Shown here: in pieces, positions 34,990-43,954 of the stretch
Position numbering within the stretch: position 1 is the first letter of the stretch
Layout: each line of letters opens with the position of its first letter
Notes under the pieces: generated by a model
The model's input: the letters and a program-made list of their open reading frames with translations, nothing else
What the model was told of the DNA's origin: nothing
Database searches by the model: none
Position numbers and translations under genes: made by a program
NCBI GenBank assembly: GCA_030587405.1
Contig: JAUQZD010000056.1
Location: 4,645 to 68,644, forward strand
DNA: 64,000 nt
Origin: Candidatus Freyrarchaeum guaymasense
GTDB lineage: Archaea > Asgardarchaeota > Jordarchaeia > Jordarchaeales > Freyrarchaeaceae
Direction of reading: 5' to 3'

Positions 34990-36219
34990 TTACGATTTTG
35001 TGGTGTTGCCATTCTCCTCTTCAATTATCATTGTTATGGGAACCTTGCCGCCATTAGATATAATGTTATAAAGCTCAATGACTTCTTCATGCGGTACACT
35101 GGTCTTTCTTCCAAAGAGGTATTGCTCCTGTATTTTTAAGAGAATCTTGCTTACGACAGGATCGTCCTTGTTGATATCTATCCCAGCTTCCCTCAGGACG
35201 AAAACTATGCTCTCTCTTCCCGTGGTCTCCCCTATAACTATCTTCTCTCTCAGACTACCCTCTCTCATTCCTACTTCCTCGGCTCTCACCCTTTCGTACA
35301 AAGACACGTCCCTGAGAACCCCGTGTGCATGTATCCCTGACTCATGACGGTAAATGTTCCTGCCGACTATAGGCGTGTTGGGTGGCAGCTTTATCCCCGA
35401 GGCTTTCTCTACGAACGCTGCCAACTCTGCCAATTTGCCAATCTTATACTTCCTTATGTTAAAGTGTTTGTACAGGTTGTATAGTAGTGCTTCAAGGGAT
35501 GTGAAGCCGCCTCTCTCGCCTAGACGGCAGACGCTGGTGTCAAGCCATTTGGCGCCTGCCCTGAACGCTTCTATAGCGTTTCCTACAGCCATGCCCATGT
35601 CATCGTGCCCGTGAAACTCTATTGGAATCTTAACTTTCCTTTTCAGCTCCGAAATCACAGTATACGTTTCGTGTGGTATGAGTTCTCCAAGGGTGTCACA
35701 ATACCTTATCCTGTCCGCTCCCGCATCGGCCACCGTGTTAGCGAACTCCACCAAGTATTCTGGCTCTGTGCCCACGCTCTTCTCCGCGTTAACGGAGACA
35801 TAGAGTCCGTGATCCTTGGCGTAGGTTACGGCCTCACACATTGTCTCCATAATCTGCTCTTTCGTCATGCGAAGCTTCTTCTCCCTGTGCCCCTTCTCGG
35901 TGGCTATCGATAATGCCACCGCTCCAAAGTCAAGCCTTGTACCAATCGACTTCTCCAAGTCTCTTCGTAGTCCTCTATGCCAGACTAGGAGCTTGTCAGA
36001 CAATCCCATCTTGTTTAGCTCCCTGATAAGGTAGTAGTCCTTTATTACGTATGAGGGGGAGAAGACTTCTATCTGGTCTACGCCTATTTCGTCGAGCATC
36101 CTAGCTATCTCGATGCACTCGTAAAGTGTTAAGTAGACACCTGGCATTTGCCGTCCGTCTCTGAGTGTAGTATCGCAAATATACACTTCGCCCATCTCTA
36201 GCACCTTTACATTTTTCAA
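34990..36219 (-). CDS. Homocitrate synthase / isopropylmalate synthase family enzyme
   Basis: The HMGL-like barrel is complete: VYICDTTLRDGRQMPGV (catalytic/metal DTTLRDG), IRYCDTLGELIPHETY, PIEFHGHDDMGMAVGNAIEA (HxH metal pair) and RLGERGGFTSLEALL. A post-barrel region contains HESGIHAHGVLRD. The family condenses acetyl-CoA with a 2-oxo acid. The extended substrate loop and the lack of a long regulatory C-terminus favour homocitrate synthase (NifV/AksA/LysS-type) over LeuA. No lysine or coenzyme B genes are adjacent to decide. Length is 409 residues. Confidence 0.85.
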   Translation of the reverse strand: MKNVKVLEMGEVYICDTTLRDGRQMPGVYLTLYECIEIARMLDEIGVDQIEVFSPSYVIKDYYLIRELNKMGLSDKLLVWHRGLRRDLEKSIGTRLDFGAVALSIATEKGHREKKLRMTKEQIMETMCEAVTYAKDHGLYVSVNAEKSVGTEPEYLVEFANTVADAGADRIRYCDTLGELIPHETYTVISELKRKVKIPIEFHGHDDMGMAVGNAIEAFRAGAKWLDTSVCRLGERGGFTSLEALLYNLYKHFNIRKYKIGKLAELAAFVEKASGIKLPPNTPIVGRNIYRHESGIHAHGVLRDVSLYERVRAEEVGMREGSLREKIVIGETTGRESIVFVLREAGIDINKDDPVVSKILLKIQEQYLFGRKTSVPHEEVIELYNIISNGGKVPITMIIEEENGNTTKS

Positions 36220-36870
36220 GATAGAACGTTACATAATTCCAAGTACGAGATATGGGATACATAGGAAATTCATTGTCTTATATTCTTTTCTCCAGCACCA
36301 CAATACAAACGTCAACATTCAACTTCGACCGTAACCATGTCAATAAGCAAGTACTATTAAACGATTTAATTTAAAAGGGTTTAAATGAAAGATGTAGAAA
36401 ATATGACCCGGGTTTTATCGCACAAACAGTTAAGATGCTTGATGGTGAAAAATGGGGGCTCGTCAACGTGGTCCAAGATTAACTTGTTGGGTGGTCTTTC
36501 CGCCATCCCTCCAATGTGGGCTGTTATCATCTCTACTCTCGTCGCCGTGGCTCTGTACACGTCTTCTCCGCTGAGACCGGCTTTCCTAGGGCTATTCAGG
36601 TTCGTCCTCCCGTCACTCTTTCCAGTAGCAACGCAAGGTACACTACTTTAGCCAGTATATCAGTGAGCTTGGAATAAGGCTATAGCTCCTACCCATCCAA
36701 CTGTGGACTGATAGTTCAGGTGTATTGGATGCCCTCACTTCCTAGCCTACTTAAACTTTTGAGAAAAGCAGCCATCACGTAGGTGTTATCTTCGGCTTTG
36801 CTGCAGCCGTCGCTTGACCAGCATAGGCGCCTTCCCCATGTCGATTTCCCCCTTACGTAAGTCTTTCCGC
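36220..36870. other. Noncoding stretch with possible gene remnant
   Basis: No intact gene is found in these 651 bases. On the minus strand two short open stretches look weakly protein-like: 36716-36870 (about 50 residues, e.g. KTYVRGKSTWGRRLC) and about 36400-36640 (GLSGEDVYRATATRVEMI). They are separated by stops and I cannot assign a family. They could be remains of a gene damaged when repeat copy 3 arrived. The A/T-rich start of the region probably carries the promoter of the homocitrate synthase-like gene. Confidence 0.35.
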
Positions 36871-37072
36871 GCCTTGCGAAACAGTTAAATATTTGGTAAG
36901 TGTCTGTGAGTGCTGGTCTGGCCACAGGGTGGCCTAATGGGGTGGAATCTTCAGGTGTGGGGCTCCGGGGTTACCCCAAAAGCCCCATCAAAGGCGCATG
37001 CCTCGATGACGGGGAAACGCCTGATAGACCAAAACCCACATTACCCATAAAAACCTATCAAGCGTGAACCCC
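36871..37072 (+). repeat. Structured ~200-bp repeat, copy 3 (candidate ncRNA or MITE)
   Basis: This 202-bp copy has the same ends as the copies at 5159 and 13080. The outer stem TGGTCTG/TAGACCA is kept with one wobble. GGCCAC/GTGGCC and GGGGCT/AGCCCC are intact. The third hairpin has changed loop (GCAT for GTAC) and one weakened closing pair (AAGGC/GCCTC). It directly abuts an M24 peptidase reading frame that has lost its N-terminal domain and is frameshifted. Confidence 0.85.
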
Positions 37073-37869
37073 GAGTTAAGCATGTTACAAGAGAAGCTTC
37101 CAGACGCCAAATTTGTGAATGCGTCAAGGGTTATGAATGAAGCGGTGGTCGTTAAGGAACCGGCTGAAATTGAAAGGATAAGGAAGGCAGCCGATATTGT
37201 TGATGCTGGAATAAAAGCCTCGCTTAAAGCGTTAAAGGTTGGTGTAACGGAGACGGCGGTCGTCGGAGCCGGGGAAAAGGCCATGCGTGAACTCGGCTCA
37301 ATGTGGAACTGGCCCATTACAGGAGGCGACGAGATATCATCAGGTTATCGAGGCGGATACTCGAGGTGTGGCTGCACTCCCCCTCAAACAAGACAATTAA
37401 AGAAGGAGAAATAGTTATGACCGACCTGCACGCAACGTATGACCTATACTATTCGGATTTATCGTTTAACGTCGTCATGGGGAAAGCCAACCAGGAGCAG
37501 AGGAAAATGATAGAAACGTTCGTCGAGCTATCGTATACCCTCCTCGACAACGTCGCCCCCGGAGTGAGGATAGGAGAAGTCGCTCAGAAAGTTATGGATA
37601 AGCTCAGCAAGACAGAGTACGCCCCTCACACTCCACTGGTATTTGGGCATGGAATAGGAATAGTTGGTCATGAATGGTACCCGCCCATAGCCCCGTTCGA
37701 ACCATGGACGAAATATGAGCTTAAAGGGGGGATGGTGGAAGAGCTCTACCTCCAGATAAACAAGCCTGGGGTCGGAGGGCTAAGGCTGGAGGTTCCCGTG
37801 CTGATAACCGGGAGAGGGTGCGAAAAGCTTACGAAAACCCCGATAGAGCCGGCTGAGCTACCCGTGTAG
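37064..37869 (+). pseudogene. Truncated, frameshifted M24 metallopeptidase
   Basis: Two overlapping frames together encode the catalytic half of an M24 (methionine aminopeptidase/prolidase-fold) protein. Frame 1 (from a GTG at 37064 or ATG at 37082) runs through VKEPAEIERIRKAADIVDAG to ITGGDEISSGYRGG and CTPP. The protein then continues in another frame from SNKTIKEGEIVMTDL through YYSDLSFNVV, FGHGIGIVGHEW and LRLEVPVLITG. The shift falls near the CCCCC run at 37378-37383. The N-terminal creatinase-like domain is missing because repeat copy 3 lies where it should be. It may be a real pseudogene or partly an assembly error in the C run. Confidence 0.8.
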
Positions 37870-37971
37870 CCCCCTCCTGCCCTTGATCTCCATCAAATCA
37901 ACTGCAAAACCTTTAACTAGCCTACTATCTCTAAAACGCGAAACCGGCTTAACTTGCGCGTCCTTCCGGAT

Positions 37972-39021
37972 TTAACTGAGGATTAAATCCTTAGGTCTCC
38001 TCGTTAGAACCTTTGCCCCTCTTTTCTCGACGACAACCATGTCCTCTACTCGTACCCCTCCAACACGGAGAATGTACACTCCGGGTTCAACGGTGAAAAC
38101 CATGCCCTCTTTAAGCTTTGCCTCACTCACCGGGGAAATGTGAGGTAGTTCGTGCACGTCTAACCCTACCCCATGCCCTAGACTGTGGGTGAAGCACTCT
38201 CCGTACCCCCTCTCCTCCAGAATACTCCTAGCCGCGCGGTCTACTTCCTTGGCGCTAACACCGGGCTTGACAGCATTTACAGCTGCCTCTTGGGCTTCAA
38301 TGACCGCGGTTAGCATTTCCACCTTCTCCTTCCCTCCTCCAAGAACAACAGTTCTCGTAACGTCTGAACAGTAGCCGCCGTACTTCGCCCCTAAATCTAT
38401 TACTACAAGGTCCCCCTTCCTGATCCTGCGTGTGCTGCAGGTGGCGTGAGGGTTTGCCCCCCTCTTACCGGATGCAACTATGGTGTCGAAGGGGAACCCT
38501 TCAGCCCCCGCCCTCCTCATAGCGTACTCTGCCTCAGCAGCCACCTCACACTCTCTAACGCCAACGTCCACCATGCCCACTGCAGCCTCCAGCCCCCTCT
38601 CAGCTATCCTGGCAGCCCTAACAATCCTCTCAAGCTCCCCCTTCGACTTAACGCTTCTAACCCTCATCATCACGTCTGAACTTTCAAAGGAAACATGTGG
38701 AAGCTCCTCCCTAAACCTAGACAGCAACCCTGCCTCTAACGAGTCCTCAACCATAACCCTCCCAAGCCTCCCCCCTGCAACCTCCCTAAGCTTCCTAGCG
38801 TATCCCCTCTCCCCCGCAACCTCCACCCTAACCTTACAATTCTCCCTAGCAAGCTCCGCGTCCCCCCGGGAAACCACAAGCACAACCTCCCCCCTTTTAG
38901 GAACAAAAAGAAGAGCGGGAAACCCCGGGGTAAACCCTATAACATACCCTATGTTTTTCGGGTTCACCAAGAGAAAACCGTCATATTCGCCCATCATCTC
39001 CCTCAAAACGTTGACGCGCAT
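37972..39021 (-). CDS. pepQ: Xaa-Pro dipeptidase-like M24 peptidase
   Basis: This is an intact prolidase-type protein of about 349 residues. The N-terminal creatinase-like domain is at residues ~1-115. The catalytic domain holds all metal positions: VVIDLGAKYGGYCSDVTRT (two Asp), THSLGHGVGLDVHE (His), VFTVEPGVY (Glu) and GGVRVEDMVVV (Glu). It hydrolyses Xaa-Pro dipeptides in the cytoplasm. A GTG at 39033 is in frame, but an AGGTGG ribosome site fits the ATG at 39021 better. It is convergent with the broken M24 gene at 37064. Confidence 0.92.
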   Translation of the reverse strand: MRVNVLREMMGEYDGFLLVNPKNIGYVIGFTPGFPALLFVPKRGEVVLVVSRGDAELARENCKVRVEVAGERGYARKLREVAGGRLGRVMVEDSLEAGLLSRFREELPHVSFESSDVMMRVRSVKSKGELERIVRAARIAERGLEAAVGMVDVGVRECEVAAEAEYAMRRAGAEGFPFDTIVASGKRGANPHATCSTRRIRKGDLVVIDLGAKYGGYCSDVTRTVVLGGGKEKVEMLTAVIEAQEAAVNAVKPGVSAKEVDRAARSILEERGYGECFTHSLGHGVGLDVHELPHISPVSEAKLKEGMVFTVEPGVYILRVGGVRVEDMVVVEKRGAKVLTRRPKDLILS

Positions 39022-39162
39022 CCTCGCACCCACCTAACAAAGACGAAAACATAAAAATAAAAATAAGCGTTCCCTAACGGGGAACAGCGAGAAACGCTAA
39101 CCAGAGGAGCCTCGAAACACGTAAACGTCCCCAGGCAGCTTAACATGCTGAAGGTGGCCCAC

Positions 39163-39744
39163 ATGCTCACCGTAGCCGTAGGATCCCAAAACCCTGTAAA
39201 AGTAGACGCCGTCAGGTCCGTCATGGGCAGGCTAATAGGCAAGGTAAAGGTAACTCCCGTTAAAGTAGACCCGAAAGTACCAAGCCAACCCATCGGAGTG
39301 GAGCAAACCCTGAGAGGAGCCATAAACCGCGCCTCCCTAGCGCTAGAAAAAACAGGCGCAGACCTAGGCGTCGGAATAGAAGCAGGACTCATCGAGTTCC
39401 CCCAAACAAAAACCGGATACATGGACTTCCAGTACTGCGCCATAACAGACAGGGAGGGATGGACAACACTAGGCTGCGGTCCAGGCTTCGAATACCCGCC
39501 ACACGTAATCCAAGCAGTCTTCACGAGGAAAATCGAGGTAGGAGTGGCGATGATGGAGCTTACAGGCATCAAGGACCTAGGAAGAAAACAAGGAGCTATA
39601 GGCTACCTCACCCACGGCGTCATACCAAGGAAAAAGCTAACCGAAATATCAGTCATAATGGCAATGATACCACGAATAAACAAGCAACTCTACACTACAA
39701 CCAACACACCACTAACGAAAAAAGCAACCCAAAAGAAAACTTAA
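39163..39744 (+). CDS. Inosine/xanthosine triphosphatase (YjjX/DUF84 family)
   Basis: The protein starts MLTVAVGSQNPVKVDAVRSV, the hallmark S-x-N-P-x-K of the family. It continues with SQPIGVEQTLRGAINRA, GADLGVGIEAGLIE and EVGVAMMELTGIKDLGRKQGAIGYLTHG. Family members hydrolyse non-canonical purine nucleotides such as ITP/XTP to sanitise the pool. The ATG at 39163 has an AAGGTGG five bases upstream, better than the ATG at 39145. The last ~20 residues (Thr/Lys-rich) are not family-like. Confidence 0.92.
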   Translation: MLTVAVGSQNPVKVDAVRSVMGRLIGKVKVTPVKVDPKVPSQPIGVEQTLRGAINRASLALEKTGADLGVGIEAGLIEFPQTKTGYMDFQYCAITDREGWTTLGCGPGFEYPPHVIQAVFTRKIEVGVAMMELTGIKDLGRKQGAIGYLTHGVIPRKKLTEISVIMAMIPRINKQLYTTTNTPLTKKATQKKT

Positions 39745-39766
39745 AAACAGCCCGAACCCCTAAAAC

Positions 39767-40138
39767 CTAAATTAACTGCGCGATCTTTTCAGCAGCCCTC
39801 TTCATGTAAAGCCTAAGAACCCCCAGATTAGCATCCTTAGTCGCACTAGCCGTTATCACGGCATTCGGGCCAGCACCCATAACCAGAATGTACCCGTCAC
39901 TACCCCTAACATAAACCTCATCCACAATCCCCTTCTCAAACTCCTGAACAGCCCTCTCACCCAGACTAAGAATCGCCGCAGTAATAGCCGCCAACCTCAC
40001 ATCATCAATCTCCGGAGGAAGACTAGCAGCAATAGGCAACCCCTCAACACTAACCACAGCCGCCCCCTCAATTTGAGGAACATTCTCGTGCAACTCCCTC
40101 AACACATTCTCAATCTCCTCGTTCTTGCCAAGCAGCAT
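39767..40138 (-). CDS. Roadblock/LC7 domain protein (1 of 3)
   Basis: A single roadblock fold of ~123 residues: an N-terminal helix (IENVLRELHENVPQIEG), then strands AAVVSVEGLPIAASLPP, a long helix rich in small residues (AAITAAILSLGERAV), VDEVYVRGSDGYILVMGAG and a C-terminal helix. Roadblock proteins dimerise and act as GTPase partners (MglB and Ragulator types). It is the last gene of a four-gene minus-strand cluster with a small GTPase directly upstream. The second ATG (40138) has GAGGTGG at a better distance than the first. Confidence 0.9.
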   Translation of the reverse strand: MLLGKNEEIENVLRELHENVPQIEGAAVVSVEGLPIAASLPPEIDDVRLAAITAAILSLGERAVQEFEKGIVDEVYVRGSDGYILVMGAGPNAVITASATKDANLGVLRLYMKRAAEKIAQLI

Positions 40139-40211
40139 CCACATACCACCTCAAACACCACTTCAAACAAAAACCCAAGCAACACCAAAACCCTTACATC
40201 TTACATCTTAC

Positions 40212-40775
40212 TTACATCTTATAAAGCCTCTTCAAAAGCACCTCCCTGGCAATAGCCTGAAAAGCCCTCTTAACACCCAAACCCTTAATAGCAATCGACT
40301 CGTAAATTGGAAAACCGTCAACACCAAGAGCCTCCACAAGCTCCTGCCTAGGCATCGCATCAGGCAAATCCCTTTTATTAAGCAAGACAACCATTGGTAT
40401 CTCCTTACCAAGCTTATCCCCCAAAAACCCCCTAAGCTCCTCCAAGCTCTCAATGTTATTCTGAAGCTGCCTCCTCGACGAATCAACCACAAATATCAAC
40501 CCATCCGCCCCCTGAAGAACTATCTTACGCTGATGCCTATGCCTCCTCTGACCAGCCACAGTGAACACGTCAAAAACCACCTTACCAGTAGCCGAGATCG
40601 GCGTGTAGTCAAAGTATAATGTGCGTCCTGTCGGGTCTTCCACCGAGGTGAATCCCCCCTTAGTTAGCCCGGTGACCTCGTCATAGATCCAGCGTAAGCA
40701 CGTAGTCTTCCCGCTCAGGCTAGGGCCGACATATACTATTTTAAAATGTATCCGTCCCTCCGCATCCTTTTTCAA
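40212..40775 (-). CDS. Small GTPase of the Arf/MglA-like type
   Basis: The P-loop is VYVGPSLSGKTT. The switch-II region reads DVFTVAGQRRHRHQRKIVL, where the usual DxxGQ aspartate position is replaced as in MglA. LQGADGLIFVVDSSR is the strand/helix typical of Arf/MglA. The guanine-specificity motif is LLNKRDLPD. These features place it among prokaryotic Arf/MglA-like GTPases that pair with roadblock proteins as GAP or scaffold. It sits between two roadblock genes in one transcription unit, so its partners are almost certainly those proteins. The process controlled is unknown (polarity, motility or membrane functions are options). Confidence 0.92.
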   Translation of the reverse strand: MKKDAEGRIHFKIVYVGPSLSGKTTCLRWIYDEVTGLTKGGFTSVEDPTGRTLYFDYTPISATGKVVFDVFTVAGQRRHRHQRKIVLQGADGLIFVVDSSRRQLQNNIESLEELRGFLGDKLGKEIPMVVLLNKRDLPDAMPRQELVEALGVDGFPIYESIAIKGLGVKRAFQAIAREVLLKRLYKM

Positions 40776-40828
40776 GGCTTACACGTCTCCTTCTCTTTTT
40801 TAGGGCTGGAGGGTTTGAGAGGGCGTTA

Positions 40829-41296
40829 TTACACTTTTTCCAGTTCTCCGAATGCTGCTTTCAGCTCTTCCTCTTCTTCTCCTTCTGTTAATGGTACTAC
40901 TGGTTTCTCGGCTAGGAACTCGTCTAGGATTGCTTTTAGCTGTTCTGACGCTTTCTTCATGAGCAGCCTTACCATTCCTATGTTTACCGTTTCATCCGTT
41001 ATGACGCATAGGATTCCTTTCCCGCAGCTCGCCGCGAAGATTTTCCCGTGCTCAAACTCGGATGTTACTATTTGGAGTTCTCCTAGCTCTAATCCTTTCC
41101 CCTGTTCTTCGCTTGCACAGTAGACCGCTGAGGCTATGGCTCCTATCCCGTCTACGTCTACTTTAAAATAGCTGAACCGCGTCGTATATGCTATGGTTAA
41201 ACCCGTCCTGTCGACTAGGATTACCTTTTTGATGCCGCTCTCCGCCTTGATCACTTCGGCTAGTACGCGTTCGAACGCCTTAACATCTACTGCCAT
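40829..41296 (-). CDS. Roadblock/LC7 domain protein (2 of 3) with acidic tail
   Basis: The roadblock core spans residues ~1-125: ESGIKKVILVDRTGLTIAYT, GIGAIASAVYCASEEQG, LQIVTSEFEHGKIFAASCG. An acidic C-terminal tail (EGEEEEELKAAFGELE) may bind basic partners. The ATG at 41296 is chosen because GGAGG lies eight bases upstream, while the in-frame TTG at 41311 falls inside that site. It is directly upstream of the GTPase gene. Confidence 0.9.
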   Translation of the reverse strand: MAVDVKAFERVLAEVIKAESGIKKVILVDRTGLTIAYTTRFSYFKVDVDGIGAIASAVYCASEEQGKGLELGELQIVTSEFEHGKIFAASCGKGILCVITDETVNIGMVRLLMKKASEQLKAILDEFLAEKPVVPLTEGEEEEELKAAFGELEKV

Positions 41297-41404
41297 TTGG
41301 GTTTCCTCCAACTTGACGTCCTTTTAATTGTAAAGTTTTTTCGCATATATTTGGTTTTCGCACAGTTGTTTTTGTATTGTTTCTGCTGTTTCTTGAATCT
41401 TGAT

Positions 41405-41701
41405 TTATTCTTCTTTTTCTCTTAGTACTATTAGTACGAATTCTTGTTCGGGTGCTATTTGGATTTCGCTTTTGCCTGCGTCGAGGGTGAGGAATTTTAG
41501 TCCTTCTTCTCCCATTTCTTTTATGACGCTTCTTGCTTTTCCCACGAGGGATGTTACGAGGGCTGCTATTGTCTCCGTCTTTTGGGGGTCAAGCGTTGTG
41601 CTTATCGGTAGCCCTTCGCTGCTGGTGACGACTACTCCCTTTACTCCAGGGTGTTTCTGGAGTTCTTGAAGTGTTTTCTGGAAAACTTTTGAGCTTATCA
41701 T
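41405..41701 (-). CDS. Roadblock/LC7 domain protein (3 of 3)
   Basis: A short roadblock protein of 98 residues: FQKTLQELQKHPGVKGVVVT, SSEGLPISTTL, IAALVTSLVGKARSVI, LKFLTLDAGKSEIQIAPEQ, FVLIVL. The C-terminal helix present in the other two copies is missing, so it may pair with one of them as a heterodimer. It is the first gene of the cluster, 104 bases before the next roadblock gene. Confidence 0.88.
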   Translation of the reverse strand: MISSKVFQKTLQELQKHPGVKGVVVTSSEGLPISTTLDPQKTETIAALVTSLVGKARSVIKEMGEEGLKFLTLDAGKSEIQIAPEQEFVLIVLREKEE

Positions 41702-41767
41702 TTTTAATCCCCTTGCCGCTCTTTCTTTGATATCATTTTAGGACTTTATGGGATTTAAAGGCTTTCG

Positions 41768-43144
41768 TCAGGTGCTTCTCCGGGGGGTTGATGGGTTTTG
41801 CGGGCTTGTTCTTCTTTTCGTGCTGTGCGTGGCTGGTTGTTTCTGCTCGCTTCTCCCTTGGCTTGCTTCCTGGAGCGTTACTTCATGTTTGGCCTTGACT
41901 ATGGTGTTTGACGGTACATTGGCTGCTACCACGATGCCTGGGGCTATTAGGCTGTTTGCCCCTATGGTTACGCCGGGCATTATCATTACTCCGATTCCTG
42001 TTTTCACGTTGTCCCCTATCACTGCGCCCATCTTCCTTCTCTTGGTGTCGACCTTTCTGCCTTTAACGGTGGCTGTTACGTTCCTTTCGTCGAGCCTCAG
42101 ATTTGCTGTTATGGTGCCTGCTCCAAGGTTCACGTTTTCTCCTATTATGCTGTCTCCCACGTAGGAGAGGTGGGCTACGTTTGTCCTGCTCATTATGATC
42201 GAGTTTTTCACTTCGCATGCGTTCCCTATATGGCAGCTGTCACCTATGACCGTGTAGGGTCTAACGTAGCAGTTTGGCCCTATGACCGCGTTTTCCCCTA
42301 TGTGTACTGGCCCCTCTATGTATGCTCCAGCCCTCACTATGGTTCCCCTCCCAACCCTGACGGGTGGATGTATGACGGCTCCCTTTTCAATTCTGGCTTC
42401 TTCTTCGACGACGACTCTCCTCTCTCCCTCATGCTTCTTCATTAGTTCCTCGTTTGCGGTGAGGAGGTCCCAGGGGTAGCCTACATCTAGCCACCAGCCT
42501 TCTATTCTGTAAGGTATTATTTCTCCGCCTTCATCTATTATTTTCTGGATGGCATCCGTTATCTCGTATTCTCCTCTCTCTGAAAGAGGGACTTCTCTTA
42601 AAGAGTTGAACACCTCGCTGCTGAAAACGTAAATGCCTGCGTTAACCAGGTTGCTGCCTACCTTGACGGTGGGCTTCTCAATCACCCTAACTATTTTCTC
42701 TCCCTTAACCTCGACCACGCCGTAGCTTGAAGGGTCAGCGACCTCGGCGAGAGCCATCACATGGCTCCCATGCTTACGGAACGCCTTAACCGCTTCGCCA
42801 TAGTTTTCCCCCTCGGTTAGGACGTCTCCGTTCACGAGGATGAAGTCTTCACCTCCCACAAACTCCTCCGCTAGGCTGGCTGCATGCGCCGTTCCCAGGG
42901 GCTTTTCCTGAACGATGTACTCCACCTTTAAGCCGAGCCGTCCTCCATCACCTACGGCCTCAACCACCTTATCTTTATGTCTTCCCACCACTACGGCGGC
43001 TTCCGTCACACTGCCCCTTTTCAGCATTGATAGTATGTGTTCTAGGATCGGCTTCCCAGCCACGGGGAGAAGCGGCTTGGGACGCGTATGCGTCAAAGGG
43101 TACATTCGAGTTCCTTCCCCAGCAGCTAAAACCACCGCCTTCAA
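41768..43144 (-). CDS. Sugar-1-phosphate nucleotidylyltransferase/acetyltransferase (GlmU-like)
   Basis: The N-terminal nucleotidyltransferase starts AVVLAAGEGTRMYPLTHTRP and keeps LPVAGKPILEHIL. The C-terminal left-handed beta helix (residues ~235-420) includes AVIGPNCYVRPYTVIGD, SYVGDSIIGENVNLGAGTI and MIMPGVTIGANSLIAPGIVV. Archaeal members make UDP-GlcNAc or dTDP-sugars for glycan synthesis. A ~35-residue Gln/Arg/Thr-rich tail follows the helix and is not family-like. Confidence 0.92.
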   Translation of the reverse strand: MKAVVLAAGEGTRMYPLTHTRPKPLLPVAGKPILEHILSMLKRGSVTEAAVVVGRHKDKVVEAVGDGGRLGLKVEYIVQEKPLGTAHAASLAEEFVGGEDFILVNGDVLTEGENYGEAVKAFRKHGSHVMALAEVADPSSYGVVEVKGEKIVRVIEKPTVKVGSNLVNAGIYVFSSEVFNSLREVPLSERGEYEITDAIQKIIDEGGEIIPYRIEGWWLDVGYPWDLLTANEELMKKHEGERRVVVEEEARIEKGAVIHPPVRVGRGTIVRAGAYIEGPVHIGENAVIGPNCYVRPYTVIGDSCHIGNACEVKNSIIMSRTNVAHLSYVGDSIIGENVNLGAGTITANLRLDERNVTATVKGRKVDTKRRKMGAVIGDNVKTGIGVMIMPGVTIGANSLIAPGIVVAANVPSNTIVKAKHEVTLQEASQGRSEQKQPATHSTKRRTSPQNPSTPRRST

Positions 43145-43211
43145 CGGGGCACCACCAGCCGAAAACCTTTAGCTTTGCCTTCTCATTGTTTGCTTCCTCA
43201 TCATGTTTCCA

Positions 43212-43814
43212 CTACTCAGGGATGAACTTTTTGCAGGGATCCTCCCTGAGAACCCTTTCCAGCTCGGAGATCGTTAGGCCCTTGACCTCGTCCCCGAAGA
43301 CCTCGCACTTCTCCCTTAACCCTCGCTCCTCTGGGGGGCGAACTACAACCTCAACGGTAATCCCCTCAGCGGTCTTAAGGTAAACGTGAACATACTTCCT
43401 CAGCTTCTCCTTCCCCTCCTCCTTAACCCGGACGACCTCGCCGTTTCCCTTCGCTTTCTCCACGACTTCCTGGGGGTCTTCAGCGTAAACTCTAATGTCT
43501 ATGTCACTCCCCTCCCTAGCTGTCCCCCTCCAGACCGAACCGACGAGCACAGGGTTAAACTCCCTCAACGCCTTCATCACCCTTAACGCTTCAAGTCTGA
43601 GCTTCACCATCCTCCTCCTTCTTCCTTCTCCCTCTAGGAGGTCTGCGAGCCTGTCTAGTTCAACAGCTACCTCCCTGTTGCTTGGGAGGACGCTGACCCC
43701 TAGGTTTTCAGCCGCTTGACGCTTTGCCTCGTAATACTCTGAAGCAAACCTGAAGTAGAGAAGGCGGGCTGCCTCCCTAGCAACATGCCTCCTCTTACTC
43801 GAGGAAGACCTCAA
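43212..43814 (-). CDS. Minimal nucleotidyltransferase-fold protein
   Basis: A helical N-terminus (residues 1-80, strongly basic) is followed by VLVGSVWRGTAREGSDIDIRVY, which is the G-S-x(n)-D-x-D motif of the pol-beta-type nucleotidyltransferase superfamily, and a third acidic strand (GITVEVVVRPPEE). Substrate is unknown. It lies ~65 bases upstream of the GlmU-like gene on the same strand. A HEPN partner is not visible, so a toxin-antitoxin role is not supported. Confidence 0.75.
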   Translation of the reverse strand: MRSSSSKRRHVAREAARLLYFRFASEYYEAKRQAAENLGVSVLPSNREVAVELDRLADLLEGEGRRRRMVKLRLEALRVMKALREFNPVLVGSVWRGTAREGSDIDIRVYAEDPQEVVEKAKGNGEVVRVKEEGKEKLRKYVHVYLKTAEGITVEVVVRPPEERGLREKCEVFGDEVKGLTISELERVLREDPCKKFIPE

Positions 43815-43904
43815 GTAAACCCCCTGACAACTTGGAACTCCAGCGAAAAATTTCTTTCCCTAATAAGCCGTGAGCCCTTATTGCGGCGCCCCCTCAACGT
43901 GCTA

Positions 43905-43914
43905 CTTTTATAAG
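43905..43914 (+). promoter_or_regulatory. TATA-type promoter of crotonase gene
   Basis: CTTTTATAAG is a good archaeal TATA box about 50 bases ahead of the TTG start at 43955. An AGGAGGTG ribosome site follows at 43941. Confidence 0.5.
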
Positions 43915-43954
43915 TTAGAATCTTATTTGTTACGCCGCTCAGGAGGTGAAGCCC

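Noticed and set aside
36385..36651. Small plus-strand membrane protein upstream of repeat copy 3
   Set aside because: The hydrophobic part is the antisense of a more protein-like minus-strand stretch, and there is no ribosome site.
43212..43814. MNT antitoxin of a HEPN/MNT pair
   Set aside because: The nucleotidyltransferase is longer than MNT antitoxins and has no HEPN partner next to it.
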